In this document: piece by piece, positions 9,819 through 20,853 of the stretch
How the letters are laid out: each line of letters starts with the position of its first letter
How positions within the stretch are numbered: the first letter of the stretch is position 1
NCBI GenBank assembly: GCA_000787465.1
Contig: JSYX01000304.1
Location: 1-31,845 of the forward strand
Direction: 5' to 3'
Source of the DNA: Thermomucor indicae-seudaticae
Lineage: Eukaryota; Mucoromycota; Mucoromycetes; Mucorales; Lichtheimiaceae
Length of the DNA stretch: 31,845 bases
The notes under the pieces: generated by a model
What the model was told of the DNA's origin: nothing
Databases searched by the model: none
The model's input: only the letters and a program-made list of their open reading frames with translations
Made by a program: the position numbers and the translations under genes

Positions 9819-11489
9819 GTCGTAGTTTCGGGATGAATAATACAACATTTTTCTATGCGCTGTTCCTCCTATTCGGACCAGCGACTCGTAAGAAGTGGTC
9901 TTCTGTTGTCTTGCTAAACAGTTTTTTGCTTGCAGATCGGCTCGTATATTACAGCTTATTGACAGCCCCAATTTTTTCCCTAGACCTCCTGCTCCCCTTT
10001 TCATTCACATATTTCGCTAAACAAGATCGAAATGTGCGGGGCCGAACCGAACAAAGCAAAATGGTCCGACCGCTTGAGACCATGTTAAGGCCTAGCAAAA
10101 CAGGAAAGATTCTGGTTACATAACGGTCATAATGAATTTCCGATGCCATGAGCGTATGTGTCATCCCTGTAACACGTTTCACAGTGAAAGAATCTGTCAT
10201 GGAAGTTGGAAAGCAAGCAATGAGTTTCGTGATCTCTTCTGCAAAAAAAAGGCGGTTAGTACAGTGTAGAGTATGTTTTGGTGTCCCGAGAGCTTCTACA
10301 GAAATCGCCTGTATGAACGTAACATTGGCTGCGTGAATGGCGCGAGAAATAATGAGGCACGTCGGAATTGCATTGTATTGAGCTCGCAACCCCCCCCCTG
10401 ATACTCTCTCTCTTTCTCCCATTGATGAGGATGAACATCAATGTCGTTTACCCCTTTCAATAAACGTTAGCGAATTGATCTTGGCTGTGCCTGTGCCCCT
10501 TTTTAGCTGCTGAGCCTCTAACGGGTATTATTGTGAGGGGGAGGGGGCGCAAATGACCGCAGATTCCTGAAGGCCAGAGACTATATAGCCATTGTACTTA
10601 TCGTCTTCACTACGCTATTGCTGTAGCGTATGTAATCGAAAATAGTACCTCGGATAACATTTGCATCTGTCAATACTGGCGACATGGCTTGCTGAGTCCC
10701 GGCCACCCGTTCCTCGATCACCCCCCGCCCCTTCTTTAGTCTCCTCTCAAAATAAGAGGATGTGTAAACTGACCTTTTTGAGGTGTCCTTCTCGCTTTAC
10801 ATAATACGTATCCCTCCACAAGTAGCGCTAATGGGTTTGACAAGCTATTTTAAGATCGACGTTTCCAGAGAGCTAAAATAACGCACAGACTTGCTGCATG
10901 TATACCGACATTGCCGAGATCACAGCTGGAGGTCTGTATATATGAAATAACCCTCTTCAGGCTTTTGAAAAGCATTCCGAGACAACATACGATCACGCCC
11001 GGACGTTACACACAATTCTCCATTGTTAACTGTTATCGTATCAAAGCACACTTGCATGATCCACATTCGTTGTCTATATTTTTCGTATGTCCTCAGCCGG
11101 TACATATGGTGCATAACCAAAAGTTCAAAGTAAGCTACATGTGCTGTTTCTGCGGATTGTTCGCATGTTTTATATATAGAATTGCTAGAGGTTTCTAGAC
11201 ATGGCATAAGAATTGAGGAAATAAAATCATTGGTGCAAGTGATTCCTCAAGAGTCTGTGATATATAAAATGTTGGGAAGATGAGGGCAACATAAGGAACA
11301 TAATTATATCGCTGTAAGCTTAAAGAAAATGGCGATGTCGATGGCAACTCAAAGAGGCATGTGTCATGTGAAAGGCAAATTTAGGGGAGTTCTAGGCAGT
11401 TCTGCAAGCTACGCTATAAATATGTAAAAAACGATGCACAAAACTGACACGTATGGTGCTTTCACTTGTGTAGGAAGTGTTCAGGGTAA
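9819..11489. other. Upstream region of the homeobox gene, no gene seen
   Basis: Short open frames on both strands (for example 9949-10422 minus, 157 codons) lack recognisable motifs. C-rich and G-rich runs occur near 10389, 10537-10550 and 10720. The region may hold regulatory sites of the homeobox gene. Confidence 0.45.
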
Positions 11490-12060
11490 GCAATACAAGA
11501 TGAATAACTAGGGTTAATCAGGAAAAGCGTGGTTGAAGGTAAGAAGGAAAACAAGATATTTCAAGAAATGGTTGAAATGAAGTTCAGGAAAATAAAGTGG
11601 AAGGTTTCCAAACGAAACACAAAAGTAAAATGGGTTGAGATGAAAGGGTTCGCACTTATTTGATAAGAGGATAGAGATGGTAATGTAAACTCAAGGTAAT
11701 TAGAAACACCTGAAAAGAAAACACACACAGGTTCAACGCCTAATGAAGAACACGGTCTAAACAGAAGAGTGGGAAGTAAAGATGCCCATCCTCCCTCTTC
11801 ATGTTTATTGGATGATAGGATATTATATAATTTCTAATTATTAGGAGAAACTTCTATATGTGTTGCACTAAGGACGGTGGATGGGAATGACTGTATAAAG
11901 GAATGGGAATAGGCGTGATGGAAACAGATAGAAACTTGGATTTACCATAAAAGAAACTTGTGATGGCTTATAGAAATTTGTAGAAACGGAGAAACGGATG
12001 GCAAATAGAAATAGTGAAGTTAAGGAGGTATCCAGAAGGAGTGTACAACCAAGAAGTGTA
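11490..12060 (+). other. Purine-skewed, C-poor, gene-free stretch
   Basis: The plus strand is conspicuously rich in A and G and poor in C for about 570 bases, for example around 11520-11640 and 11880-12010, with recurring GAAAC, AGAAA and AAGG words. No long open frame is present in any frame. Composition differs from both neighbours. It could be an untranslated transcript, an eroded element, or simply biased intergenic DNA. Confidence 0.4.
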
Positions 12061-12803
12061 CTCAGCCAGGTTGAGGGTTCGAATCAGGTTCAGGACGCAA
12101 TCTTAAGTAATAACCCAAGGTGGAGGTGTTGAGGCCCGCTGAGGCCGGAAAAACCTCAACAGGTTGTGTCAAAACGTGATACATACGGTGCAACGGATGA
12201 AATAAAAGGCTCCGGAAAAGGTAAGTTAAAGAGATAATAAGCAATGCAATAAAGAAATGACTTCAGCGCGTTGGCCGACTCCAAAAACCACCACGCCAAA
12301 GTTAGGGTACGAAGGGAAATACAACCAGAAGAGATACACGCGTTGATCAATTATCAAAATGGTCTCACCGTTTCCTCTGATGAGACCAGACGAACTACTC
12401 TAAAGGGGGGTTCAGCAAAAGGGATCTCGTAAAAGACTCGTAAGAAAAGGGCTCTTCAGAAAGGCTGTCGAAAAAGGCTTTTGACACGGCTTCGTTTATT
12501 GGATCAATTTCATACTTCTTTTATACAATGCATATAAATGATACGAAATCCTTCTTATGTCACTGGGGTAGCTGGAGATAGTAAAAATGTAATAATTATG
12601 ATAAGACTCGTCTTAAGTGGGTTGATAAGGAGGAAGCGATATGAGGGGGACACAAGAAAGCTAAATCGATACGTCAAGGAAAGGAAAGGTCGTTTTGGTA
12701 ACAAGGTCCGAAAGGTATCTGAACAGGGAGCCAAAAAGGAAGGATAAGTCGAGCCGTTGTAGTTTGGCCAGATGAGTCTCGAGTGGTACGTCGAACGTCA
12801 GCG
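12061..12803. other. Intergenic before tRNA
   Basis: No coding frame is supported. A GGTTCGAATC word near 12076 looks like a Pol III B box, but the flanking bases do not form a T-stem. Around 12410-12480 there are short imperfect repeats of AAAAGGSYTCTTCAG and AAAGGCT type words. No LTR or terminal inverted repeat was recognised. Confidence 0.4.
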
Positions 12804-12876
12804 GCCGGGATGGTGTAGCGGCTATCATTCGCGCTTCGGATGCGCGAGGTCCCGGGTTCAAATCCCGGTTCCGGCC
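12804..12876 (+). tRNA. tRNA-Pro (anticodon CGG)
   Basis: A 73-nt intronless tRNA folds cleanly. The acceptor stem GCCGGGA pairs with TTCCGGC (one G-T). The D arm is GTG/CAT. The anticodon stem CGCGC pairs perfectly with GCGCG around loop TTCGGAT. The variable loop is AGGTC, and the T arm is CCGGG-TTCAAAT-CCCGG. T33 is followed by CGG at positions 34-36, which reads codon CCG (Pro). Box A (TGGTGTAGCGG) and box B (GGTTCAAATCC) are intact and a T5 terminator follows at once. Position 37 is A where eukaryotic tRNA-Pro normally has G. Shifting the loop by one would give TCG (Arg) but breaks the stem (T-C and G-T pairs) and lengthens the variable loop, so Pro is preferred. Confidence 0.85.
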
Positions 12877-12881
12877 TTTTT
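12877..12881 (+). terminator. Pol III terminator (T5)
   Basis: Five T residues directly abut the tRNA discriminator base, with a second T run a few bases later. This is the usual RNA polymerase III stop signal. Confidence 0.8.
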
Positions 12882-13980
12882 GCTTTTGCCTAATTAGAAT
12901 ACGTCCTTCCTTTTTTTTCATGCTTTATCGGCTGCCACCACTGGGAACCATGCATCATCTTGGCCGAATTGGTGTCAACCTTATTGTATTTCCTTTAAAT
13001 TTTGCGGTCAAGACTGAGGCTGTCACAGCGACCTTGAATGCGGGCTTTTCGTCCATTATGACGCCTAGTGCAACATTGAGCTCGTTACAGCATGCCGGTA
13101 TGACAGATATTCGTTCAGGATAATTCAGAAGAAAGGCCTTAAAAACAGTGATCCCCGGTTTAAGCAGTGAGCATTACGCATAGAACGCGACGAATGATGA
13201 TTATGCCGACGTTTGTTGCCGATTGAAAGGTAGAACATACCAAATGCTTTTATAGCTTGGATCGAATGGGGAACTTCACGGGCAAATGGCGATTGATTAA
13301 GTGTACAAGTTACAGGTGTCTATACTTTATCACGAAAAGCACCAAAAGGTGCTGGCGGCGTGATTGAAGGAGCGGGGGCATTATCCGGGCGAAACGGTGT
13401 GATTCGACCAAACCCTGATTTCAGTAAAGGAACTAGCGATTAGGTCATAATGACGAAATGCTCAAGGTAGCTTCTGCAAACATCGCGTGGACGGATCTCA
13501 GTCAAGGCTGGCCAAGAAGCGATAGAAGGCGTTTCACCACATGAGACGGAAACTGTTGCAAGTTAGCCTAGATCAACTATGGACAAAGCAATGCGCGTCA
13601 ACCAACCACCAGTCATCTGTCAATGAGAGATCTGAATATATTGGAAAATTGCCTCTCGTAGTGCTAAAGATAGAGCCCATTACGTTTATCAGTGCAGCAA
13701 AGCTTAGGACCTTAGCTTTTGCCAGTCATTCCTGCAGCGTTTACTGATAGTCTGGTTCATATGTACCACTTTGGATGAACATGACGATATTGATTACACG
13801 GGCATAGAAAGCTGAAAGGATCAAAAAATGTCTACCCACTCGCTGTGCAGAGCACAATGATGATGGCAACCCGCACGGGCCTTCCCGACATTTTGGTTTC
13901 AGATACAAGCAACGCATTACTTGCATGGGTAGAACCATGAATGGGGGTAACTTTGACGTTTCCTTTCCCTCACAAGACGA
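12882..13980. other. Intergenic with protein-like broken frames
   Basis: No intact gene. On the minus strand an open frame without an early ATG covers about 12955-13170 (for example PAFKVAVTASVLTAKFKG). A second covers about 13325-13440 (LLKSGFGRITPFRPDNAP). They are in different frames and separated by stops. The plus strand of the second part is also open (KAPKGAGGVIEGAGALSGRN). This could be eroded coding DNA, but no family was recognised. The last ~400 bp probably hold the promoter of the SMP-C2 gene. Confidence 0.35.
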
Positions 13981-16900
13981 ATGGAGTCAAATAGCTCTTG
14001 CTCAGGCGACATGCCAGATATCAGCCCTCAGCAAAAGCGCAAAAACATGGAGGATATCGCGCAACTCCAATCGAAAGCTTCTGGCGCATTGAACAAGACT
14101 ACTGCAACAAGCAACGGCAATATCCTGGACACGGAGACAAAAAGTAGCCGGCCAAAGTCGAAGAACAATGAGCCGCCCGGCGAACCTGCAGAGTCAGATC
14201 GCGGAAGAGACATTCCTCCCACTGCACCTGGCATCGAGCGTCAAGGTCGAGCCGCAAGAGCTAATGTCCCAGGAGGTAAGCGAACACCTCAAGACTGAGC
14301 GCCACATTCAGTGACCACGTTGTTGTTGTTGGTAAAGAACCAAGTGTACACGCTTTCGATTTCGGTGCACCCTCGACATTGGCCCCCCATGAGCCGCCCT
14401 TGAAAAAGGATGACGATAAACAATCTAGTATTTCGACATCAAGCGGGAGCACGCCGAGGCGCTTGTCAGAAGAAGCACGACGTCGACAATGCAATCCGGG
14501 TCAGGTATCAGGAGCTGAATGGGCCGACCCGGCCAGACTGATCCATAGCTTGGAGTTGAGCGCAGTCAAATTTATCGTTGCTACCTGTGTCGTGTGTTAC
14601 CTTCTCGGCAAACTCAAATTTGGCATTGCCACTGCCGTTGTCTGTACTGCGCTGGGTAAATTGAACTTGCCGGATACGCTCTTTCTTTCTTCCTTGGATT
14701 CATGGTAAATAACAGGTGGCGTCGCATACTGGCTCTTTGGTATGGAGCCCAGTAAACAGCTCAATTGGCAGTTGGAGCAGCAAGAGACGATAGAGTCGGT
14801 GAGACAGAAAGCTTTTCCAGGGCCATGGCGATGTAAAAAGTAATTTTTTTAACTCTTGCATTACAGCTGTATACCTCAGAAGGCGAGACCGTCGAATGGC
14901 TTAATTTTATGCTAGAAAGGATATGGCGTAGCATTGATCCACAGTTCTTTCGACAGATCGAAGGGCTTCTGGAAGATACCATTCAGAAAGCGACACCCAA
15001 TTTTATTGCAAGTACAGGATACGGATATCTATGTAACCGGGAGCTTTGGCTCATCAGCTTCTTTTGCAGAAAGGTATTGCGATTTATGGATTGGATATCG
15101 GCTCTCAAGCCCCTCGCGTGCAAATGTAAGGATAACGGTGACGTAGCAAAAGAGATTATGGAAGTTAAATATCCCCCCCCCCCCCTAGGATTCGCGTATT
15201 CCCACCACTTCCTGGCGCTTCAGAGGAAAGCATAGTAAGTATTCAAATGCTGGGCGATCGATCATCCGCTGAAATTCCTTCTTTTAGTTTGGCGAAGCCT
15301 CCTTTAGTTTCCATGCTCATCCTGCTGCGTTCCTGTCACGAACACGCGGGCACATAGAGCCCGCTCCACCGGGCGTCTCTGTTCGTGTGTACACGGCGAT
15401 CGGTGCTCCGATCGACCTGCGTGGTGAGCTTATGGCTTTTTTCGGCAAGATACGGTTCAAGATCATTACAGGACCCGAGGTTCCTTTCATATCAAAGATT
15501 AGCCTCGCGTTCACGAGCCCGCCGACCATTGAAACCGCCGTGATGCCCATTTCAAAGCACGTGAACATAATGCATGTAGGTGCCTTAGCTCAACCATAAG
15601 GAACCATGGGCTTACGGAAAGTGCGGGCAGATTCCAATGATGAAAGCAGCTGTCAATAAAGGCGTCCAGCTTGGTTTGGCCGATATGGTCGATCCAAGAA
15701 GTCTGACGGTCGATGTTCGTCGTTTAATGGGTAGCGCCACTGAAGACACAGCAGCGCTTGGTGTAGTCATGGTACAAGTGCGGGAAGCACAATGTAACCC
15801 GAGTATTGTCAAGTTGAAAGGTAAAAAAGGACGTCATCCGTTGTATAAGACAGATAACGAAAGCGTCTAACATTGGCAAATACAGAAATTGAAGATTCAT
15901 ATTGCACATTGTCACTTAGTAACCAGCCAAAGAAGAGCATGTCCAGCACTCGTGTTCTGACAAACGACAAGAATCCACGGTGGGACGAGAGTCTTTACGT
16001 CTTGATAAGTCGAGGTAAGTGTCTTGTAAATGACGCAAGAGAGACGAAGCTTTCTAAGTAGATGGCTCCCAGATGACGTCGTGGCGGATACCAAGCTAGA
16101 CTTGAAAGTGTGGGACGCAGACAAGATCAAATACGATGACATGTGGGGCGCGCTTGCTTTGCGGGTAGTCGATATTGTGCAAGCCAAGGTCGATAAGCTG
16201 GGAAACATTACAGACTGGTGCGACGAAGAACGCGTCGTTTTTGACGGGTATGGTTCGATCATGAGCAAAATTTCGCGTAAGACTGATCAACACGGATATG
16301 AAAGATGGGCTCCGTTGGATAGCAAACGTCTGGAGGATACCAAGGTCAAGCTCAACTTTAGGTTAAGCTTCCATCCAAAGTATCCGACTCCGGAGAAGGA
16401 TCCGATAGCCGAAACGAAAACAAAGACCCAAGAAAAGAAAGAACGCGCTAGTACCGTTGATCCTAGCCACCAAAGCGGTATGCATTATGACTATTCTGTA
16501 AGCCAACTTGCTGATGGCTCACGCTTTCCTTAGGTATACTGTCTGTCTGTATTCAGCAGGCCATGGATCTCGAAATAGGAAACACGGAAGAGCTGCCGTT
16601 GGATGAACTGAAGCATCCGTACAATCCCAATCAAGTCGTCAGTCCTTATGCCATCGTTTATTTGAACGACAGCAAGGTTTATCAGACACGCAGCAAACTC
16701 AGGAACCTAAGTCCAGTAAGTGAAGGGCAATGGGTCGGCAAAAAAAACCGCCGGGTTAATTATGATCGCTTCAACAGCACTGGAACGCAGTTTCTGAACA
16801 CTTTATCAAAGACTTCCAATCTACCCAACTTCGTATCTCCGTTAAAACGTCCATTGAGCTGGAACGCGACCCAGTCTTGGGGACAGTTGTGTGCTCGCTA

Positions 16901-18006
16901 CCCAAACTGTTTCAGAACCAACCTGAAGAGGTGAACAAATCATGTTCCTGGGGTTGCATGATACACAATAACCTAACTTGCCAAGTTTCCCAGTTCAAAG
17001 AGACGCAAACGTGGTTATCTCTAAGGAATGGTATTGGATTCGGTAAAGTGTTGGTGACCCTCAAATACAAGCCTGTTCGGCTTACATTGCCACGCGAACT
17101 TCGAGGTTCAGGTGGGTTCAGTCCGTCCGGAGGCCGGCCAACCGCAGCGAAACTAGTCTGACTCTCTCTTTCTTTAAAGAGGTAGGAACTTTAATCGTTG
17201 ACAGCGTGTCCTTCAAGTCATTGAAAGAGCCATTCGATGCCAAGTCGCTCAATTCAACCAAAGTTACTTTGGCACTCAATGTGGACCCTGTGATAGCCAG
17301 ACGCCTCAAGCCGCGAGACCTGCAGTCTGGCGGCGAGGGTACGGACAAATTGGGATGGTACAATAAGCACGTCTATTTCCCGCTCATCATGCGATACCGG
17401 TCGGCGTTGTACGTGCATGTACAGCAAGGCAATGTCGCAAAACACAAGGCAACAGGACGGTTCTGGCTCAAGGATATGTGTGACGATGAATGGCAAGACG
17501 TCGTACTGGGCTTGCACAAGTACTTGTCTGAACGGACCAAGGAAGCCAACCGGAACGAGGACTGCTGGGACACCAATGGCGAGTTCGGTCAGGTCGTGGT
17601 TCGGCTCAAGATCGTGCCTGGGTTCTCTCCCATACACAGCCAGCTACACTCGTTCAGCGTGGATATGGTCGGTGCTGATCCGTTCCATGATGAAGACGTC
17701 AGGGTCAAGGATCAGAAATGGGTCATGGATCAAAACGGTGACGGTGCAGGAGAGGCGTCGACTACGGCTTCCTTGTCGTCTTTTGATATGTCGACAGACG
17801 AAGACGAAGCATCGACCCTAGACGAGAATGAAGGACAGTATGCTGAGGAAATGCGCGATATGCTCAAGAGCAACAGAATCAGCAAATACCAATTGCTTCG
17901 TAAACTGTCCTGGGGAACTGATCTCGTCAAGCGACGGGTCGATCATCTTTATGAGGGGTTCAACTCTGAAGCACGAATCAGTCGCACAGTAACAAAAGAA
18001 ACATGA
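13981..18006 (+). CDS. SMP and C2 domain membrane-tethering protein, Mug190/tricalbin type
   Basis: Likely moves lipids at ER contact sites. Fourteen exons: 13981-14275, 14338-14655, 14716-14798, 14867-15007, 15070-15125, 15189-15234, 15288-15575, 15631-15820, 15886-16014, 16073-16477, 16534-16715, 16778-16930, 16994-17111 and 17180-18006. All phases agree and the product is 1076 residues. Residues 1-170 are disordered and polar. Two adjacent hydrophobic segments (about 175-192 and 195-215) form an ER-hairpin-like anchor. The SMP domain (about 236-445) has ETVEWLNFMLERIW, IDPQFFRQIEGLLED, APRVQMIRVFPPLP and the IRFKII/ISLAF strands. C2 domains follow (about 450-600 with NPRWDESLYVLI and WDADKIKYDD; about 650-800 with ILSVCIQQAMDLEIG), then a conserved C-terminal part. 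Intron 4 (15008-15069) is GC-AG and intron 5 ends in a 13-C tract. Mug190 is favoured over tricalbin by size and C2 number, but tentatively. Confidence 0.88.
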
Positions 18007-18022
18007 TCTTCAAAAGTACTGC

Positions 18023-18028
18023 TTTATT
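18023..18028 (-). terminator. Polyadenylation signal of the NBR1-like gene
   Basis: AATAAA on the minus strand, 73 bp after the NBR1-like stop and only 17 bp beyond the stop of the convergent SMP-C2 gene. The two 3' ends must therefore overlap or nearly so. Confidence 0.5.
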
Positions 18029-18100
18029 GTATAATTTCATGCAAACAAAAAAAAGGTCCATGTAGGAGAAAGGGGTTAGTCGAAAGAGAAAGTAATGTCA

Positions 18101-20853
18101 TCAGTTTGGATAAAGATGCTCCAAGTAATCAGCAAGAGCATTTTCCACATTCCCGTCGTGGATGTTCAAAAAGGTCAAAGCAAGGTTATCGTCGGCAGTA
18201 AAGCCCTAAATCTGAGTCGGTTATAAACGTGATATACGTCCAAAATGGACGTTAGCTTACCATTTCGTGGAAACGACTTAATTGAGACTGATATCCATGA
18301 GTTGGGCTTTGTGTCCGTGTAGAAGTATCGGAAGCGTTTGCATTATCAACTACCACATATTCGGTTTGCTCACCTTGCTCGATGCTGTGGTGGCAACTTG
18401 AGAAATCTGATGCCACGGACACCTTGGAACTGCCGGACGGGCTATTATGCGCAGAGGACACAATGGATGGCTGGCTAGACGCCGTTCTAGGGTAACTGAC
18501 AAGTGATGAACTGCAAACCGAAGAGCTGTCTTCGGAGCGTTCTGGCTGGTCCGCGAACGGATCGTGATGGTCAGTGTCGTCGGCCTCATAGGCGGTGGTT
18601 TTCGACGTTGTGGGACCAGATTCTTGGTGGTCAACGTTCGTGTTAATTGTTGGGTATATCATCTGACTACCGAAACCTGCTGATGCTTCTTCCTCTGTAT
18701 CGGTGACAGTCAAATCGCACCATAACTGGTCCCCAAATTCGAACCCGTCGGGCGTGCATAGTCTGAAATAGCTCGTATATCGACCAGGAACTGTCGGGGT
18801 CACAAGAAGAACATTAACGTTGACGGCCTGCATTGGTTTCGCTGCCGGGACAGTGCTGAGACGGGAAGCAGATGGTTGCAAATCGTAGCCTCCAACGAAC
18901 TTGACCTGACAACCATCGGGCCACTCGGTGCGACTTGTATTAATCATTCGCCAAGACTAATGATAGTATGACGGCAATGAGCCACGTAAAAAACATGCCG
19001 AGAAGCCTTGGGAAAATCCAAGCTTACCTTGACTAAAAGTACATTACGGCCGACTTTGGTGCCGTCTGGTATGTTCGAGTCTTCTATGAACCGCGCCTCG
19101 AAGGTATCATAAGACTTTGTTGGCATCGTGGCAGCTTCTGAGTTGCCATTGCTGGGGACAAACTCCTCAGGTTTGGCGACGAATTGGGATTGCGTTGTAT
19201 GAGCGCTTTCGGTGTTGCTCTTAGACAAGTCGGGTTTGTTGTCAGATGATGAGGAACTTGATGATTTCTTGCTACTTGTTCGAGAAAACGTTCGTCTGGA
19301 CAAATTTGCACGAGAGATATGCGGAAGAAGCGGCTTGTTTGTATCCAGCACTATAGGATGGCGTATTTTCAGAAAGACATGAGAATCATCATGAATATCC
19401 TCCGCGTGTTCCTCGCACTGTTCACAAAGATCATAATTGGGGCAGTGACCGCACTACGGTAAAGCTACAGATCAGTTACGGTCGAGGGACCTTTAGGCTG
19501 GAGGAGGTTCATTTACCTTGTAGCGAGTCCCCACGATGGTCTTGTTGCAACAATCACATACGATGAGCGAATGAACTATTTTGGATGCAGCAAACCTCTT
19601 GAATGGATGGTCTGGGTGTTTCGTATGTACGATGCAGCTGTCGCAAAGGTCAAAATCTATAAAACCGAAGCTTCAGAAATAAAAGTGCGAAGAGCAAGCA
19701 GTGATAAAGTACACTGACCAGTGCAAGTAGAGCATGAATAGCGTTCTCCTGAGATGCGCTCCCCACACTCGTTGCATTCATAAGAGAGTGTACGGGTCTG
19801 CTTTGGTTCTTTTGTTATCTGAGGTGTATCAGGCTTTGGTATAAGCTTCTTGCTGGACCAGATAAAAGTGTGCGATTTATCATGCTTGGCCTTTGGCTTA
19901 CACTTCATGCAAAGGTCATAATCAGGGCACACCGTGCAGTGAAAACGCGGCCTATTTACTCTCTATAAGCAAAGTCTCTTTGTCTATCCGAGTGAACTAT
20001 GTACAATTACCCTTTAATATCTGCCCTGCAGAGGTCACAGAATACGCCAATGCGATGACCATCGTCATTGGGCTTTGACGTCCCGGCTTTGTTCTCAGGT
20101 TGCACAAACGAGCTCAATGTGGTCCGATAAACGTCCGCAGCTTCTTTTGCTGCGGCAGTGACGCTGGCGACACTGTTCTCGACAGTAGTTTGCAGATTTC
20201 TGAACTCTTTAACAAGCGGCTCGACAGCATTACGCGTACTAGTCAACGCCTCTGCTAAATGAGCAAACTCTTGCTGAAGTTTGCCCAAGCCGGAGCAGGT
20301 GTTGTCGAGAGCTGACGATGCGGCTTCGCTCACGTTGCGTTGAACAGTTGTTTGGAGCTCATTGAGCTCATGCTTCAGCAAACCGGCAAATTCCTTAACC
20401 ATTTTGGTCTTCAAAGTACCAAGCTCTTCCTGAAGTTGTTTGGTTGTGGACTGTACGATATTCTCCGTCGTCTCACGACGAGGGTTCGTTGCTGCCGTTT
20501 GCCGAGATCGTGTCGACTGGTTCACATGAAATATCTTACTTGTATAAGAGTAAGAAGACATGTAATCCAACGCATCATTCACATCGTCGTCGGTGCTGAT
20601 AGCCACCCAATCACTCTCGCGGTCAATATAACTGATTGTAAAGTCGTTAAGCTGAAATAGCTCTCCAATCTGGAAAACATACCACTTTTAGGATTGGTTT
20701 GAATGATAAGGATAGTAAGATATTTACCAGCTCGTAGAATTGCTTGCAAGTGATGGGTCGTTTCAAAGAGAAACGTCTAATTTCCCTCTCCCCTGTGTTT
20801 TCGTCAAAAATAAAGTGAGCTTTATAAATATTGTCCTGCTGATAATACGACAT
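18101..20853 (-). CDS. NBR1-type selective autophagy receptor
   Basis: Cargo receptor linking ubiquitinated or vacuole-bound cargo to Atg8. Seven exons: 20853-20728, 20669-20011, 19951-19719, 19656-19517, 19453-19028, 18956-18261 and 18205-18101. Phases agree and the product is 794 residues. PB1 covers residues 1-85, with a basic strand (REIRRFSLKR) and acidic OPCA part (DRESDW, STDDDVNDAL). Residues 100-240 are helical or coiled coil. Three ZZ zinc fingers follow (about 247-300, 323-370 and 371-420), each with CxxC pairs and a D-LC-C core (CPDYDLCMKC, DFDLCDSC, CPNYDLCEQC). The FW (NBR1) domain is about 495-615 (SWRMINTSRTEWPDGCQVKF, TPTVPGRYTSYFRL). EYVVVD at residue 728 is a good LIR, like the YIII of human NBR1. 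The C-terminal UBA starts GFTADDNLALTFL. The order is that of full-length NBR1. Confidence 0.95.

Noticed and set aside
9949..10422. 157-codon minus-strand open frame upstream of the homeobox gene
   Set aside because: Translation shows no motif or family, it is in a gap with several overlapping open frames, and no promoter or poly(A) signal is positioned for it.
12062..12130. tRNA-derived SINE or tRNA relic (GGTTCGAATC word)
   Set aside because: The B-box-like word is present but flanking bases do not pair as a T-stem, there is no matching A box at the right distance, and no poly-A or T tail follows.
12804..12876. Reading the tRNA as Arg (anticodon TCG)
   Set aside because: This needs a one-base shift that creates a T-C mismatch and a G-T pair in the anticodon stem and a six-base variable loop, while CGG gives a perfect stem.
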